Shown here: piece by piece, positions 33,284 through 43,722 of the stretch
Layout of the letters: the number at the start of each line of letters is the position of its first letter
Position numbering within the stretch: the stretch's first letter is position 1
Assembly: GCA_037127315.1 (NCBI GenBank)
Contig: JBBBDQ010000421.1
Coordinates: 3,793,501 to 3,857,500 of the forward strand
Length of the DNA: 64,000 nucleotides
Direction: 5' to 3'
Origin: Ascarosepion bandense
Lineage: Eukaryota; Mollusca; Cephalopoda; Sepiida; Sepiidae
Notes under the pieces: generated by a model
Told to the model about the DNA's origin: nothing
The model's database searches: none
Seen by the model: only the letters and a program-made list of their open reading frames with translations
Position numbers and translations under genes: made by a program

Positions 33284-33660
33284 TTTTTTAAATCATATCA
33301 CCCCAAGCAAGGCGATAACGCCACTGATGCGCAGGGGGCTACGTGAGAGTGAAAAGATTGGAAAAGAGAAAGCCGGAAACCACATCCTAAACAGGAAACA
33401 AGGGATGAGCCTCTTCACCCGTTCAATAGACGTGGGTGGAGTGTGAACCGGGCGATAGTTTAGTCTATCTACTCCAATTGAAAAAAAAAAGAGGAAAAGA
33501 ATGGAAATGAGTAAAAGATTGGAAAAGAGAAAGCCGGAAACCACATCCTAAACAGGAAACAAGGGATGAGCCTCTTCACCCGTTCAATAAACGTGGGTGG
33601 AGTGTGACCCGGGTGATAGTTTAGTCTATCTACTCCAGTTGAAGGGAAGGAGAGAAAAAA
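33284..33660 (-). mobile_element. LINE 3' UTR with tandemly duplicated 161-bp unit
   Basis: On the minus strand this ends with the Jockey/CR1-like LINE terminus (GGGGTGATATGATT and A-run at 33284-33300). Inside, the block starting GATTGGAAAAGAGAAAGCC recurs at 33356 and 33517. Each unit carries GGAAACAAGGGATGAGCCTC and GTGGGTGGAGTGTGA. Related 3' UTRs lie at 50.6-52.1 kb. Confidence 0.88.
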
Positions 33661-33939
33661 AGTGTTGGTGACCTGCTAAGTTTTAACTTAGTTAAAGTCC
33701 ACTTAAAAAGGAATTTCTGCTAAGAAACAAAGCCAATCCTTCAATTAAAGTTTTAAGTTAAGCAATAATTAGGCAGAAAACGAACAAAAATTTCTTACTT
33801 CAAACAATATTCATGTTAGTTGAATCCAGCCCCATAAACACACACTTCTGCCGGTGAGTTGAAAAAAAATAATAGTTTTTAACTTTTGGTCAGAGAATTC
33901 TGGGACATGCGGCCTGACCCAAACGCTAGCCGGCAACGA

Positions 33940-33944
<5 letters not shown>

Positions 33945-33974
<30 letters not shown>

Positions 33975-33976
33975 GG
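33945..33976. repeat. (GAAA)n
   Basis: Tetranucleotide array of about eight units. Confidence 0.95.
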
Positions 33977-34143
33977 TGACTGAGACTAGGGAAGAAATAA
34001 ATAAAGACAAAGAATCCAACACTTAAAGGAATTTCTGCTAAGAAACAAAGCCAATCCAAGTGACATCCAACAATTTATTTACCTTCCTTTATTTAATAAA
34101 CGGATTGTGACAGCCTTCAAAACCTAACCATATTCCTTATATG

Positions 34144-34146
<3 letters not shown>

Positions 34147-34214
<68 letters not shown>

Positions 34215-34215
34215 C
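34147..34215. repeat. (TA)n microsatellite
   Basis: TA run with one TG interruption near 34188. Confidence 0.95.
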
Positions 34216-34449
34216 AATCATCTATACACATTTCGATTAGAAACTAAAAGAAGGAAATTTCTCTAGAATACCTGCTAACAAAAACAATTTTTTTTTGGGG
34301 GGGGGGGGTTCACTATTTCTAATATTTTTTTCTTTTATTACTGGTTGGTACTAGTAAATACAACTTTTCATACCTAGGCAGTTTTGGTTAACACTAGCAA
34401 TTTACAAAGATTTTTTTATTGTTTGTCATGTCCCCCCGATCGGTTTGAT

Positions 34450-35114
34450 AAGCCACATTACAAAACTGATCGTCCGAATCCTGATGAATAAAGCGAGAAG
34501 CAGAATTAGGGCAAGAACAGTGCGGGTTCGTCAAAGACACTGGAACAAGGAACGCCGTATTCATGATTAGGATGCTCTCTGAAAGGGCAATACAAATGAA
34601 GAAGGATTTGTACCTATGTTTTATCGATTATGCAAAGGCGTTCGACAAAATACGCCACGAGGAATTAATGGAGATGTTCAGCAACCTCGAAATATTTGGG
34701 AAAGACATAAGAGTAATCAAGAGTCGCCTGCATATGGACAGGAAACAAATTCAGCAGATATGCAAAGATGGAAAGGGGGGGTAAGACAATTAGGTGTCTT
34801 TTCACCGGATCTATTTAACTTGTACAGCGAGACTATTCTGAGAACCCTAGCTGTTATACCAGGATTCGTCATCGGAGGCCACAATTTGAACAACACAAGC
34901 TAAAGTGTTGATAGCAGACACGGAAAGAAACTACAAAACCTCCTACAGAAGATAGCTAAAGAGAGTGACAAGAAAGGACTACAAATAAACTTCAAGAAGA
35001 CCGAATGCAAAAAGAGCAGCTCAAAATGCCAAATACAGGTGGTGGATACTAAAATCAAGCAGGTACAGAAGTTTAAATATCTGAGAAGTGTTCTAACAGA
35101 AGACGGAAAGTGTG

Positions 35115-35118
<4 letters not shown>
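34450..35118 (+). mobile_element. RTE-like LINE, RT palm to mid-protein
   Basis: Open frame 34563-34784 (IQMKKDLYLCFIDYAKAFDK, HEELMEMFSNLEIFGKDIRV) contains the first catalytic Asp region. A frameshift then gives GVRQLGVFSPDLFNLYSETI and PGFVIGGHNLNN. The YADD box is lost (NTS then stop). Later TECKKSS- and QVQKFKYLRSVLTED-like blocks end in (TA)n at 35118. The missing 3' end was probably lost by TA-mediated rearrangement. Confidence 0.92.

Positions 35119-35164
<46 letters not shown>
35118..35164. repeat. (TA)n microsatellite
   Basis: Directly truncates the LINE on its left and abuts the dispersed repeat on its right. Confidence 0.97.
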
Positions 35165-35167
<3 letters not shown>

Positions 35168-35235
35168 CATACGGTATAGCTATAGAGGAATCCAAAGGAA
35201 TGCCCTGTGCATACAGTGGTAGGATAACTCTCTAA
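35165..35235 (+). repeat. Dispersed TA-flanked repeat, copy 2 (partial)
   Basis: GGTATAGCTATAGAGGAATC to GGATAACTCTCTAA, as in 35565-35735 and the reverse of 960-1037. Confidence 0.85.
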
Positions 35236-35507
35236 TTATTTTAACTTTCTCCCCTTTATTGTTTTAAAATATGTTTCTTTTGAGTATATATTCCAGTCGA
35301 TTTCATCTGGTTTCTTGTTTTTGTTTAAGTTTTTATCACTCTTCTTATTTCACATTGTGATAATAGAAAATCTACCAAGAAAGATGACAACATTTTACTG
35401 TGGAGGATCTGGTGATTACAGCGCTTTCTATATATTTTCGTCTTCGTAGTCAGATTAGGTGTTAAAGTTTTAAAACGTATCACACGAAAATATATTTTTA
35501 CATTGAT

Positions 35508-35513
<6 letters not shown>

Positions 35514-35564
<51 letters not shown>
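35514..35564. repeat. (TA)n microsatellite
   Basis: Pure TA run directly before copy 3 of the dispersed repeat. Confidence 0.97.
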
Positions 35565-35567
<3 letters not shown>

Positions 35568-35735
35568 TGCGGTGTAGATATAGAAGAATCCAAAGGAATG
35601 TCCTGTACATACTACATACAGTGGTAGGATAACTCTCTAAGTGAGCTCTAAATATATATGTATATAAATACATATAGAGCAAATATAAGAAAAATTAAGG
35701 CAGACACGTTATTTCATGGTAAATCAGAAATATGG
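35565..35735 (+). repeat. Dispersed TA-flanked repeat, copy 3
   Basis: The longest copy; it runs from GCATGCGGTGTAGATATAGA through TAAGTGAGCTCTAAATATAT to ATGGTAAATCAGAAATAT, the segment that forms the palindrome arm at 878-924. (TA)n precedes it. Confidence 0.85.
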
Positions 35736-36235
35736 GCCTATTTCAGGCGATTTCGGCTTTATTGTACAAAAGATTTTACACGAATCATTCGTGTAAACTT
35801 TTAGACGAATCATTATCCAGTGACAAAACCCAATTAGGTTTTGCAAGTCGTCATTACCAAATTTTTTAAACTTCTAATTTTTATTCCCATTTCCATATAT
35901 ACTTTAAATTCTTGTATTTATTTATTTTTAGTGAGTCATACTCCAATTAATTCATTTTTAGTTTCAATTTAGAATTTTTCATTCGTTAGTGAGTCGTACT
36001 TTAGTTGAGTAAGTCATATTTCACTTAAATCATTTTTCTTTAAATTTCTTATTAAAAATATTTTTTAAATTTTGTATTTAATATATTGGTGAATTATATT
36101 GTAACATATTTTTTTAGTTTCAATCAAGAATTTATCACCTAGAAATGAAAACCAATACTAAGTATTCTTTACAATTCAATTTATATAAGTATTGTTACTT
36201 CTTGATAATTTACCCGCCTTTAATCTTTTCTAGTT
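35736..36235. other. No gene seen
   Basis: AT-rich; contains a short inverted repeat ACACGAATCATTCGTGT near 35790. Confidence 0.5.
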
Positions 36236-36770
36236 AGCACACAATATAAACTGTAAGAAAACCGAATGCATGGTCATCAGTAAAAAGGGCAGCCCAATAT
36301 GCCAAGTACAGGCCGGGGATACCAGAATCAAGCAGGTACAAAAATTTAAATACCTGGGAAGCGTTATAACAGAAGACGGAAAGTGCGACACAGAGATCAG
36401 AAGGTGAATTGGCATGGCGAAGGAAGCATTCCAGAAGTTGAGTAAAGTATTAAGAAACACGACAATTTTGCTAGAAACAAGGAATGAGTACTGAATTGCT
36501 ATGTGTTGTCAGTTCTTCAATATCATGGATCGAGTATGTGAGCAATGATGAGGTCCTAGAAATGATGGAAACAAAAAGGAAATTGATACTGAGCATCAGA
36601 GGAAAACAACGGATATCATATTTGAAGAATCTAATCAGGTGAGTGAGGGAACGAGGGTTGCTTGGTGTAACAGGAGAAGGCGTGCTAAGAGCCACCAGGG
36701 ATAGGGAGACGTGGAAAGCCATGATCGCCTACGTCCTTTAGGGACAGGGCACATAGAAGAAGAAGAAGAA
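36236..36770 (+). mobile_element. RTE-like LINE, 3' half with internal deletion
   Basis: KTECMVISKKGSP-, TRIKQVQKFKYLGSVITEDG- and EAFQKLSKVLR-type blocks are followed, after a deletion around 36520, by SNDEVLEMMETKRKLILSIR-, TRDRETWKAMIAYVL- and GQGT-type blocks. It ends with (AGA)n at 36757-36779. Confidence 0.9.
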
Positions 36771-36942
36771 GAAGAAGAATATATTTATTTATTTATATTT
36801 TGACATTTTTAAATGAGCAAAACTGGAAAGAATTTGTACCCGTACAAGGTAACTGAAAGTGGCCAACTAATCTCTGTCTGGCTATATTTTTAAAGAATTA
36901 TCTGTAAACAAGCCGAGACGGAAATTAACAGAATGGGCTTCC

Positions 36943-37329
36943 TTGGAGAATGCTAAAATGGCTTTCCTCCAGTTAAATTGTCTAATCGTGAAACTTTGTC
37001 CCATATACAGAGGTAGTTGTGTTGTAAACCGTTTTGAAACATTTTTAAATACATGTAAAAAGGTAGCCCATTATAACACTTCAGAAAGCGCACCAGGAAC
37101 ATTCACAGACACACCCACATCAGGAACATCCACGAAACACAAAATACAACAGCCAAACAACTTTCAAACACGCTTAAAATAAAACACGGAAGAAATTGAT
37201 AAAAAGAAACCAAGACATAGAGCTTCTAAAATACAACATGAGAAAACAAGCGAATCGAAAATTAAAAGGCCATCGAGTATTCAAGTAAATACTATGAAGT
37301 CCGACAAGCAGGGCTTAAATTGTCTTTGA
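36943..37329 (+). other. Unrecognised coding-like stretch
   Basis: One frame stays readable for about 128 codons with a single TAA at 37180. The first part has Cys/Phe and then Thr/Ser/Pro-rich text (TFTDTPTSGTSTKHK); the second part is Lys-rich and basic. The basic tail would suit a retroelement ORF1 or gag, but no diagnostic motif is visible. Confidence 0.3.
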
Positions 37330-37959
37330 TCCCTAAACTCTGAGGGAACCGACTGCACATTATTTTCCACCTGGCAGTTTATTTTTCGATATTTGACAAA
37401 GTAAAAAGTTTTATCTTTGGACTTTCTGAAACCAGCAAAACAATTCTACAATTACTAAATTTTAATAAGGAACTAGCAGCTATCGTGGAATCACAACTAC
37501 TGAGAATCAGGGAAGATATTATCCGAGCTTGGATAAGTACTTTCCAAACCAATCTAAAAACAGAAAATTATTCAATTAAGCAATGAAGGGTAACATTTCA
37601 AATCTGCAGGTAAAAATCTAGGACTCCATGCACATTTTGTTGACCACAAAAGACTTCTTTGATAATATATTGTCAGCGAAAGATATTGAAAATTTGCTAA
37701 TCACACACAATTCAGTGTTGTTCAAAAGAACGATAACTGGCTGTTTAAAAGGCATTGGTGAAGTTTAAAGGAGGCAGCAAAAAAAAATCCTTAACTATAT
37801 AGGCGGCTTCTACTGAATCGTTCTTATCCTAAGTTAGATAACACAACGTGCTAGCTGAAAGTGTCATCGGTAAATTCTGCGAAAAAGAAGCAAACTCCTA
37901 ATGCTTATCTCTCAAGCATAAAGCGCAATAACGTAAGGGAATCCAATAATGATATGGAA
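37330..37959. other. No gene recognised
   Basis: Possibly the decayed continuation of the preceding reading; short peptides only. Confidence 0.4.
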
Positions 37960-38385
37960 ACCTACTTGAAATTGGCAAAACAGTACATTAGAGAATTAAC
38001 TAACCAAAGGAAATCAAAACAAGATGGTATAGAAATATAAATTGTTCGGAGGTTAAGAGGAAAACTGCATGAAGAATAATCAAAGAGATTATTATAGAAA
38101 CTAAAAAGCAGCACAAATTTTGTTATCATGACAGTATTTCTGCAGTCAACACCACACAATATGGAAGATATTCACAAAACATTAACTGGCGATGTAGCTG
38201 ACCATACTATCAAGCATATTATGGCAATCGATGGTGTCAACCAAAAATTTGTAGGTTACGTCATGGAGTTTTCCAATCCATATTATCAAAATGACTACCT
38301 TCATGATGCTAATCTAGATAAAGTCTGTCAATTGAACAAATATCAGTTTAAATTCGATTATATTAGACGGGACCTAGTTCTGTAG
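37960..38385 (+). other. Unrecognised coding-like stretch, stop-interrupted
   Basis: METYLKLAKQYIRELTNQRK reads from about 37956 and, after stops and a frame change, an 85-codon open frame at 38128-38385 (EDIHKTLTGDVADHTIKHIM) follows. Composition is protein-like. No family assignment; it could belong with 36943-37329 to one dead element. Confidence 0.3.
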
Positions 38386-38449
38386 AATAATTCTAACTAG
38401 AATGATTACTCCAGCAAATAACAACCCATCCTGGGTATGACAATAAACT

Positions 38450-38550
38450 ACAACTGGCAGCAATTACTCGGTGCGTTAGGATGGAGGTTTTGAGAAGCGT
38501 GGAAACACCTCTTTGGTAGTAGCACTTGTTGGGGTCCTAGGTATGGGCAA
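38450..38550 (+). repeat. Dispersed repeat, copy 2 of 2
   Basis: Matches 31553-31710 (GGAGGTTTTGAGAAGCGTGG, GTAGCACTTGTTGGGGTCCT, TATGGGCAAA). Confidence 0.72.
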
Positions 38551-38705
38551 ATAATAGAATAATATAACGCCGAAACGACCCTTTTCATTGACACAAGATA
38601 TTCAAGAATTTTTTCAATCCATTACATAGCATTTTTTTAGTTTTTAGATTAAAATAACTTAAAATATAATAAATAATAATTACATAAAACTCTTGTTTCT
38701 GAAAC

Positions 38706-38708
<3 letters not shown>

Positions 38709-38761
<53 letters not shown>
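38709..38761. repeat. (TA)n microsatellite
   Basis: Pure TA run. Confidence 0.97.
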
Positions 38762-38764
<3 letters not shown>

Positions 38765-39123
38765 ATGCATGTTTCATTAAATAATATAGACAGATAAGTT
38801 TTGTCTATTTTATGTAATTTTTTTCATATCGTCTGATAAGCTTAATAGCATTATCGTTGAAAGAAAGAAAATCAAAATATTGATACATGGTTTTTTTAAT
38901 CCTTTCTGAGCTTTCGGCTTACATCAGTTATTATCAAAGATGACAATTATATTAAGTGTATTAACTAGTTAACGGACGAAAAAATAGTAGTACTCTATTT
39001 TGTTTGCATGGAAGATTTTCAAAGAACAACGAGCACATGCGTAGGGGACATTGGAAGCGAAAATCGCACTACATCACACATTACCACGCGATAGTGGAGG
39101 CGAGAAGTATAGAAAGCCATTGG

Positions 39124-39126
<3 letters not shown>

Positions 39127-39170
<44 letters not shown>

Positions 39171-39270
39171 TGACGCCAATTCGGTCGGGTCTCAATCCTG
39201 GGTAAAAAAGCAATCGGAGTCTAACCGTACTGATGAGCTGTCATACAGCAAAACAGATCTGTCTGCGGAT

Positions 39271-39317
<47 letters not shown>
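39127..39317 (+). mobile_element. SINE-2, copy B (3' half between two TA tracts)
   Basis: (TA)n at 39127-39169, then the second half of the tRNA-like region (ACTGACGCCAATTCGG, GGTCTCAATCCTG as B-box), the hammerhead fold at 39225-39268, GATGAC and (TA)n at 39275-39317. The unit is bracketed by TA on both sides, as if cut from a tandem or permuted arrangement, or truncated into an existing TA tract. Confidence 0.87.
39225..39268 (+). ncRNA. Hammerhead ribozyme fold in SINE-2 copy B (likely inactive)
   Basis: Helix I CCGTA (39225-39229)/TGCGG (39264-39268); core CTGATGA (39230-39236); helix II GCTGT (39237-39241)/ACAGC (39245-39249), fully paired, loop CAT; core AAA instead of GAA (39250-39252); helix III ACAG/CTGT (39253-39256 and 39259-39262); cleavage base C39263. 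Only the G12-to-A change departs from consensus. Confidence 0.88.
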
Positions 39318-39320
<3 letters not shown>

Positions 39321-40303
39321 GTTTTATTAAAATTGAAAATCTAAATTAATATATATATAAAATAGCACCGCTGTCACTCGGTGTTGACCTTTTTATATTT
39401 ACATACACTCTATCTCTGATATTGGGCACTTTTACCCATAAATATAGCATATCGTAAAAATATGTTTTTATCATATATATGTGTATGTGTGCGCGCGAAC
39501 ACTTAGAGATGCGATTCATAAATTGTACATATAGATTAATAATTACAGGTATCTCTCTTATTTTATTTATTTTTAATTGTTATGTAATTTAATACGAAAC
39601 ATTAAATTTAGTTCATTAAAGCATTTTAAAATTTATTAATAATATTTTTTCAAAATGTATCTTCAGAAAAAAGATTATAAAGCTAAAGTATCTAACAATC
39701 GATAAAATATTAGATTACCAAAGGTATTTATTCATTATTTTAAATTACATTGTAGTTAAAAGTTCAATTAAAAATTGTAACATTTATGTCACTTCTGTTC
39801 ATTCGTCCAATAATTTCTCCTAACGTCAAGCTGTCAATAAATCGATTTATGACAAAAGCAAGTCGCCGGGAATAAGAAATGCTTTCTTACTGTCTACTAA
39901 CGTTTTTTTTATGTTAAAAAAAAGGAAGCAAAATTTGCTTCAAAACAAATTATTTAAACATTTCTTAATTTTTCTCAAATAACGTTTAAAAAATATATGT
40001 ATATATTCTTTTGCAAGACTTTTAAAACTAAGAATTAACTTTTGTTTACAACTGTCTCAAAAATGGCTGACGTTCTCAATTTTACTGGAAAAAATACAAG
40101 TCTATTCCAATCAATATAAATTCACCAAAGTATTTTGCTTAATGGGGATAGTAAATTTAGTACTTTAGCTTTGATTTAAAGCTAAATTAAAAGCTTCAAG
40201 AACGATTTTTCATTTCTTAGGTTCATTTTAAGTCATGTATCGCGTTTTCATAAAGATGCGCGCGCACGCACACACACACACACGCACGCGCGTACACATA
40301 TAT
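39318..40303. other. No gene seen; CA/CG-rich dinucleotides near 40260
   Basis: AT-rich DNA; alternating purine-pyrimidine (GCGCGCACGCACACAC) at 40258-40290. Confidence 0.5.
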
Positions 40304-42125
40304 GTTTTTTAATCGTTTCACCTCAAGCAAGGCATTCCACTGCCACTATTGTGCTTGGGGCTACATGGGGGAAGGTAAAGAGAAAGAGTGGTTAGATATA
40401 GGAAATGTCAGAAGGGGGTGAGGTAGTTGGGTGGGTGGGACGAGTGTTTGAAAGAATGGAAGTTTTTTAGGAGGTGTCTATTGATCTTACATTTAAACTC
40501 CTGGAGATTGTAGCCGTCGGAGAAACAGTCTTGTGGAAAGGAATTCCACAGTCGGGAAGTGCGAGAAAAGAAACTGTTGGAGTAGAAGTTGCGGTTGCAT
40601 TTTATCGGTTTCACTGTAAAAGGGTGGGATCTAGTTGCTAATCTAGTATCTCGTACAAACTCGAACCTAGGGGGCACCAATGATCTAAGTTAATCGGAGC
40701 AGAAGCCATGAAAGTATTTATAGAAGAGATACAGGGAAGCCACGTCGCGCCGGTGAGAGAGAGACTGCAGGCGGTCTGCCAAGTCAGTAGCGATCACATT
40801 ACAGACCCTCCTCTGTACCTTGTCGAGAAGCCCAAGGAGAATAGCAGGAGCACCCGACCAGATATGGCAACAGTATTCAATGCACGGGCGGATGGTTGAT
40901 TTATAAATGTGCAGGATAGATTCAGACGGAAAAAACCTCCGGGCTCTGCACAGAGAACCGACTTTCATAGCAGCGGATTTAGCAATGGTTTCGATATAGT
41001 CATTCCACTTGAGGTCCGCTGAAAGTGTGAGACCAAGGAGGCGTAGTGTTTTACTCTCGGGGAAGCAAGCCTGGTCCATGCTAATGGGAGGTAGGTGCGG
41101 TTGTCTATGATGACTAATTGATAGTAGCTTCGTTTTAGAAGCATTAAAATTTACGAGCCATTTCTTACCCCAGTCCACTACGAATTGGAGGTCCTTTCCA
41201 AGCTCGGCTGCAAGGTTAGCTTTGTCGCCCACACCAGATTTTTGATCGAGGCGAGAGTAAACTGTGGTGTCATCGGTGTACATACCTACTTGGGATATTA
41301 TGGTATCGGGAAGATCATTAATGTAGATCAGAAAGAGCGTAGGACCTAGGATAGAGCCTTGAGGGACAGCCGCGTTCGTATGGTAGCTCTGGGAGGCATG
41401 TCCGTTTAATACCACTTTCAATGTGCGGTTAGATAGGAATGACTGGATTAGTTCAAACAATTGTCCAGCTATACCATAGCTCCGCAGTTTGCATAGAAGG
41501 CCAGTATGCCAAACTCTGTCGAACGCTTTAGAGATATCCAAGGCGACGGTTCAGGCTTCGCCATTCCTGGCGAGTGCCTGGTATATATACTCGGTGATGG
41601 TCGTTAGCATATCGGCAGTAGACCTGGTGAAGCGGAAACCATACTGCTTTTCCGAGAGGAGCCCGTGTTCTGTGAAGTGCTGAACGAGCTCGGCATTGAT
41701 AATGGCCTCGAACACTTTGCCAAAGATCGGAAGAAGGCTGATAGGGCGGTAATTTGCGGGGTCCGAGGGTTCTCCAGAATTTTTTAATATAGGAACTACA
41801 GAGGAAGATTTCCAACAGGCAGGAAACAGAGAGGCAGAAGTTGTAGAGCTTAGAAAGGACAGAGGAGAGTTCAGGGGCACATTTCTTTAAGACTATGATT
41901 GGGATTCCGTCCCCTCCGCTCGCTTTGTGGGGGTCAAGTTTTGAGATTATCTTAGAGACAAGTGAGGGTGTAATGCGGACGTCATTCAGTTGAGCCTCAG
42001 TTCTAGGTGAGAAGTCGGGTGTAAAAACCCCAGACGAGTCCAGACTCGAATTGTTCGAGAATCTCTGTGCAAAGCATTCAGCCTTGTCCGCTGAGGAGGT
42101 GAGGACCTCAAAATTATAAGGTAAG
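40304..42125 (-). mobile_element. Jockey/CR1-like LINE, best-preserved RT
   Basis: Minus strand: linker text (about 42110-41880) containing LDPHKASGGDGIP; frameshift near 41835; ANYRPISLLPIFGKVFEAII, EKQYGFRFTRSTADML, a TGA codon just after ARNGEA, then the long frame 41541-40690 with DISKAFDRVWHTGLLCKLRS, VPQGSILGPTLFLIYINDLP, YTDDTTVYS (catalytic YADD altered to YTDD), WGKKWLVNFNASKTKLLSIS and STIRPCIEYCCHIW; then 40680-40408 with the C-terminal tail; then a 3' UTR to 40304. One frameshift, one stop and the break at 40685 are the only lesions across about 500 codons. The endonuclease domain lies beyond the 5' truncation. The tail variant (TRLATRSHPFTVKPIKCN) is shared with 45.8 kb and defines a subfamily. 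Confidence 0.96.
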
Positions 42126-42232
42126 ATGGATAAATTGTCACCTAAATTACGTAAAATTCATAATAACGCTGACATCTCATTTTAACAGACATATGTATCA
42201 AATATCTTGAAATCCTAAAGAGTAAATTTATT

Positions 42233-42266
42233 TGATAAAATCGGCATTGTCTATAATCTCTCTCTC

Positions 42267-42332
<66 letters not shown>

Positions 42333-42356
42333 TTATAGACAATGGCGATTTTATCA
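42233..42356. repeat. Inverted-repeat element filled with microsatellite
   Basis: Arms of 25 bases, TGATAAAATCGGCATTGTCT onwards (42233-42257) and its inverse (42332-42356), differ at one base. Between them lie only CT, TA, GA and GATA repeats, themselves arranged CT...TA...GA so the hairpin extends further. Confidence 0.93.
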
Positions 42357-42444
42357 GACCTGGCCCTGACGATCGGTTGTCTGAAACCGCGGTCGGTGTT
42401 GGCTCATTTTTAGATTTAGTATATTGTTTTTAGAATTAGCATAT

Positions 42445-42447
<3 letters not shown>

Positions 42448-42535
<88 letters not shown>
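42448..42535. repeat. (TA)n then (TTA)n
   Basis: TA run at 42448-42497 followed by TTA trinucleotides to about 42535. Confidence 0.97.
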
Positions 42536-42536
<1 letters not shown>

Positions 42537-42629
42537 AAACTTGTACATTTTGTTTTGATATTGAAAGAACAATGTCTCATCAAGTAGTTAACAATGATGG
42601 CAGGGGAAGTGGTGGATTCAAATATGCAT

Positions 42630-42846
42630 TTGCGCATAAACGAATATAACGAATTCAACTAGATTGGAACTCAGCTCTCTGATTAAGACTTCCGAACGAT
42701 TATCCATTGCTGCCACACCCACATCCAAGTATACAACACCTGATATTCTCCAAAAAGTCATCTAACTAGATACCGATCAAGCTTGATATTGATTAACGTC
42801 GGTGATCGTAGGAAAACTGGTGATTTAACATGATATGGCCGTAATA
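42630..42846 (-). mobile_element. 5S-tRNA composite SINE, old copy
   Basis: Minus strand: a 5S-like module from about 42846 (GGCCATATCATGTTAAATCA, ACGATCACCGACGTTAATCA, GATCGGTATCTAGTTAGATG) to ATCAGGTGTTGTATAC at 42731, then TTGGATGTG and a tRNA-like head GCAGCAATGGATAATCG ... GCTGAGTTCC. The head variant matches 5.9 kb and 63.1 kb rather than 43.7 kb. Confidence 0.85.
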
Positions 42847-43593
42847 CTGCACTACAAACGAAATCATTAAGCTAAAAATAACCTCGTCAGATCTAAATTT
42901 CCATAAGGATGTCATGCATAGCACCAAACTTGTTCAAATATATATAAACTCAGCTGAACCAGTGATTAAAAATGTTTTCAATTCAATCATACCTGTTGCT
43001 AAGAGACCATTTCACATAGAAACTAGTGGACTGGCGCTATAATTATTATAAATGACTGATGAAAAAGTGGGAACGACATTAAAAAAGCAAACATTACTCA
43101 GACCCATGATCGCCTGTGCCTTAAAGGAACACGGTACATCGAAAAGGTAAACCAATTAAAAGGGAAAAGGGCTTATAAAGTCAACAAAAAGATAGTAAAT
43201 TTAATTGATAACGAAAATGTGTGAATGAATGAAAAATGAATGAAAACGAAAACTAATGAATGAATATTGCAACGAAGGAAATAATAGATGACGAAAGATT
43301 AGAAACAAAAGACAAGATTAAAAATAAATAAAAGGAGTGGAAAGAAAAATGAGTGAATATAATAAAAAATGTAAAATAAACCAAGAAAAATCGCTAAAAA
43401 GAAAAGGTTGTCAAAAACAAATCTCGGATGATTGTCTGCAAAATCAACCAGAAGTAGTTTGAATAAAAATAAGTGCTAATAATTCCAAAAGAAAGAAGCA
43501 TTGTTATTGGTGGAAAACTGGTTTTGATTGTCGGGAAACACAATTTCTCTTAAGGAGCTCATGTAGGGCGCAATTCTCGTTTTATGCTTCTTT
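42847..43593. other. No gene; A-rich, minor LINE crumb at 43100-43150
   Basis: CCCATGATCGCCTGTGCCTT with AAAGGAACACGG at 43105-43140 resembles the RTE-like 3' coding end; the remainder is purine-rich AT sequence. Confidence 0.5.
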
Positions 43594-43606
43594 ACATTTG
43601 CAACGG

Positions 43607-43722
43607 GCTTACGGCCATATCATGTTGAATACACCGGTTCTCGCTCGATCACCGAAGTTAAGCAACGTTGAGCCTGGTCAGTACTTAGATGGGTGAACGC
43701 TTGGGAATACGGTGTTGTAAGC
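43607..43722 (+). rRNA. 5S rRNA-derived module inside the composite SINE (not a host 5S gene)
   Basis: Close to full length (116 bases), with the internal promoter region (box A / intermediate / box C area, AAGTTAAGCAACGTTGAGCC to TGGGTGAACGC) readable. It lacks the T-run that terminates genuine 5S genes and runs straight into the tRNA-like head, so its role is promoter, not ribosomal RNA. Confidence 0.9.

Noticed and set aside
43607..43722. Genuine host 5S rRNA gene
   Set aside because: It lies inside a unit bounded by 13-base target duplications, fused to a tRNA-like SINE head, without a T-run terminator.
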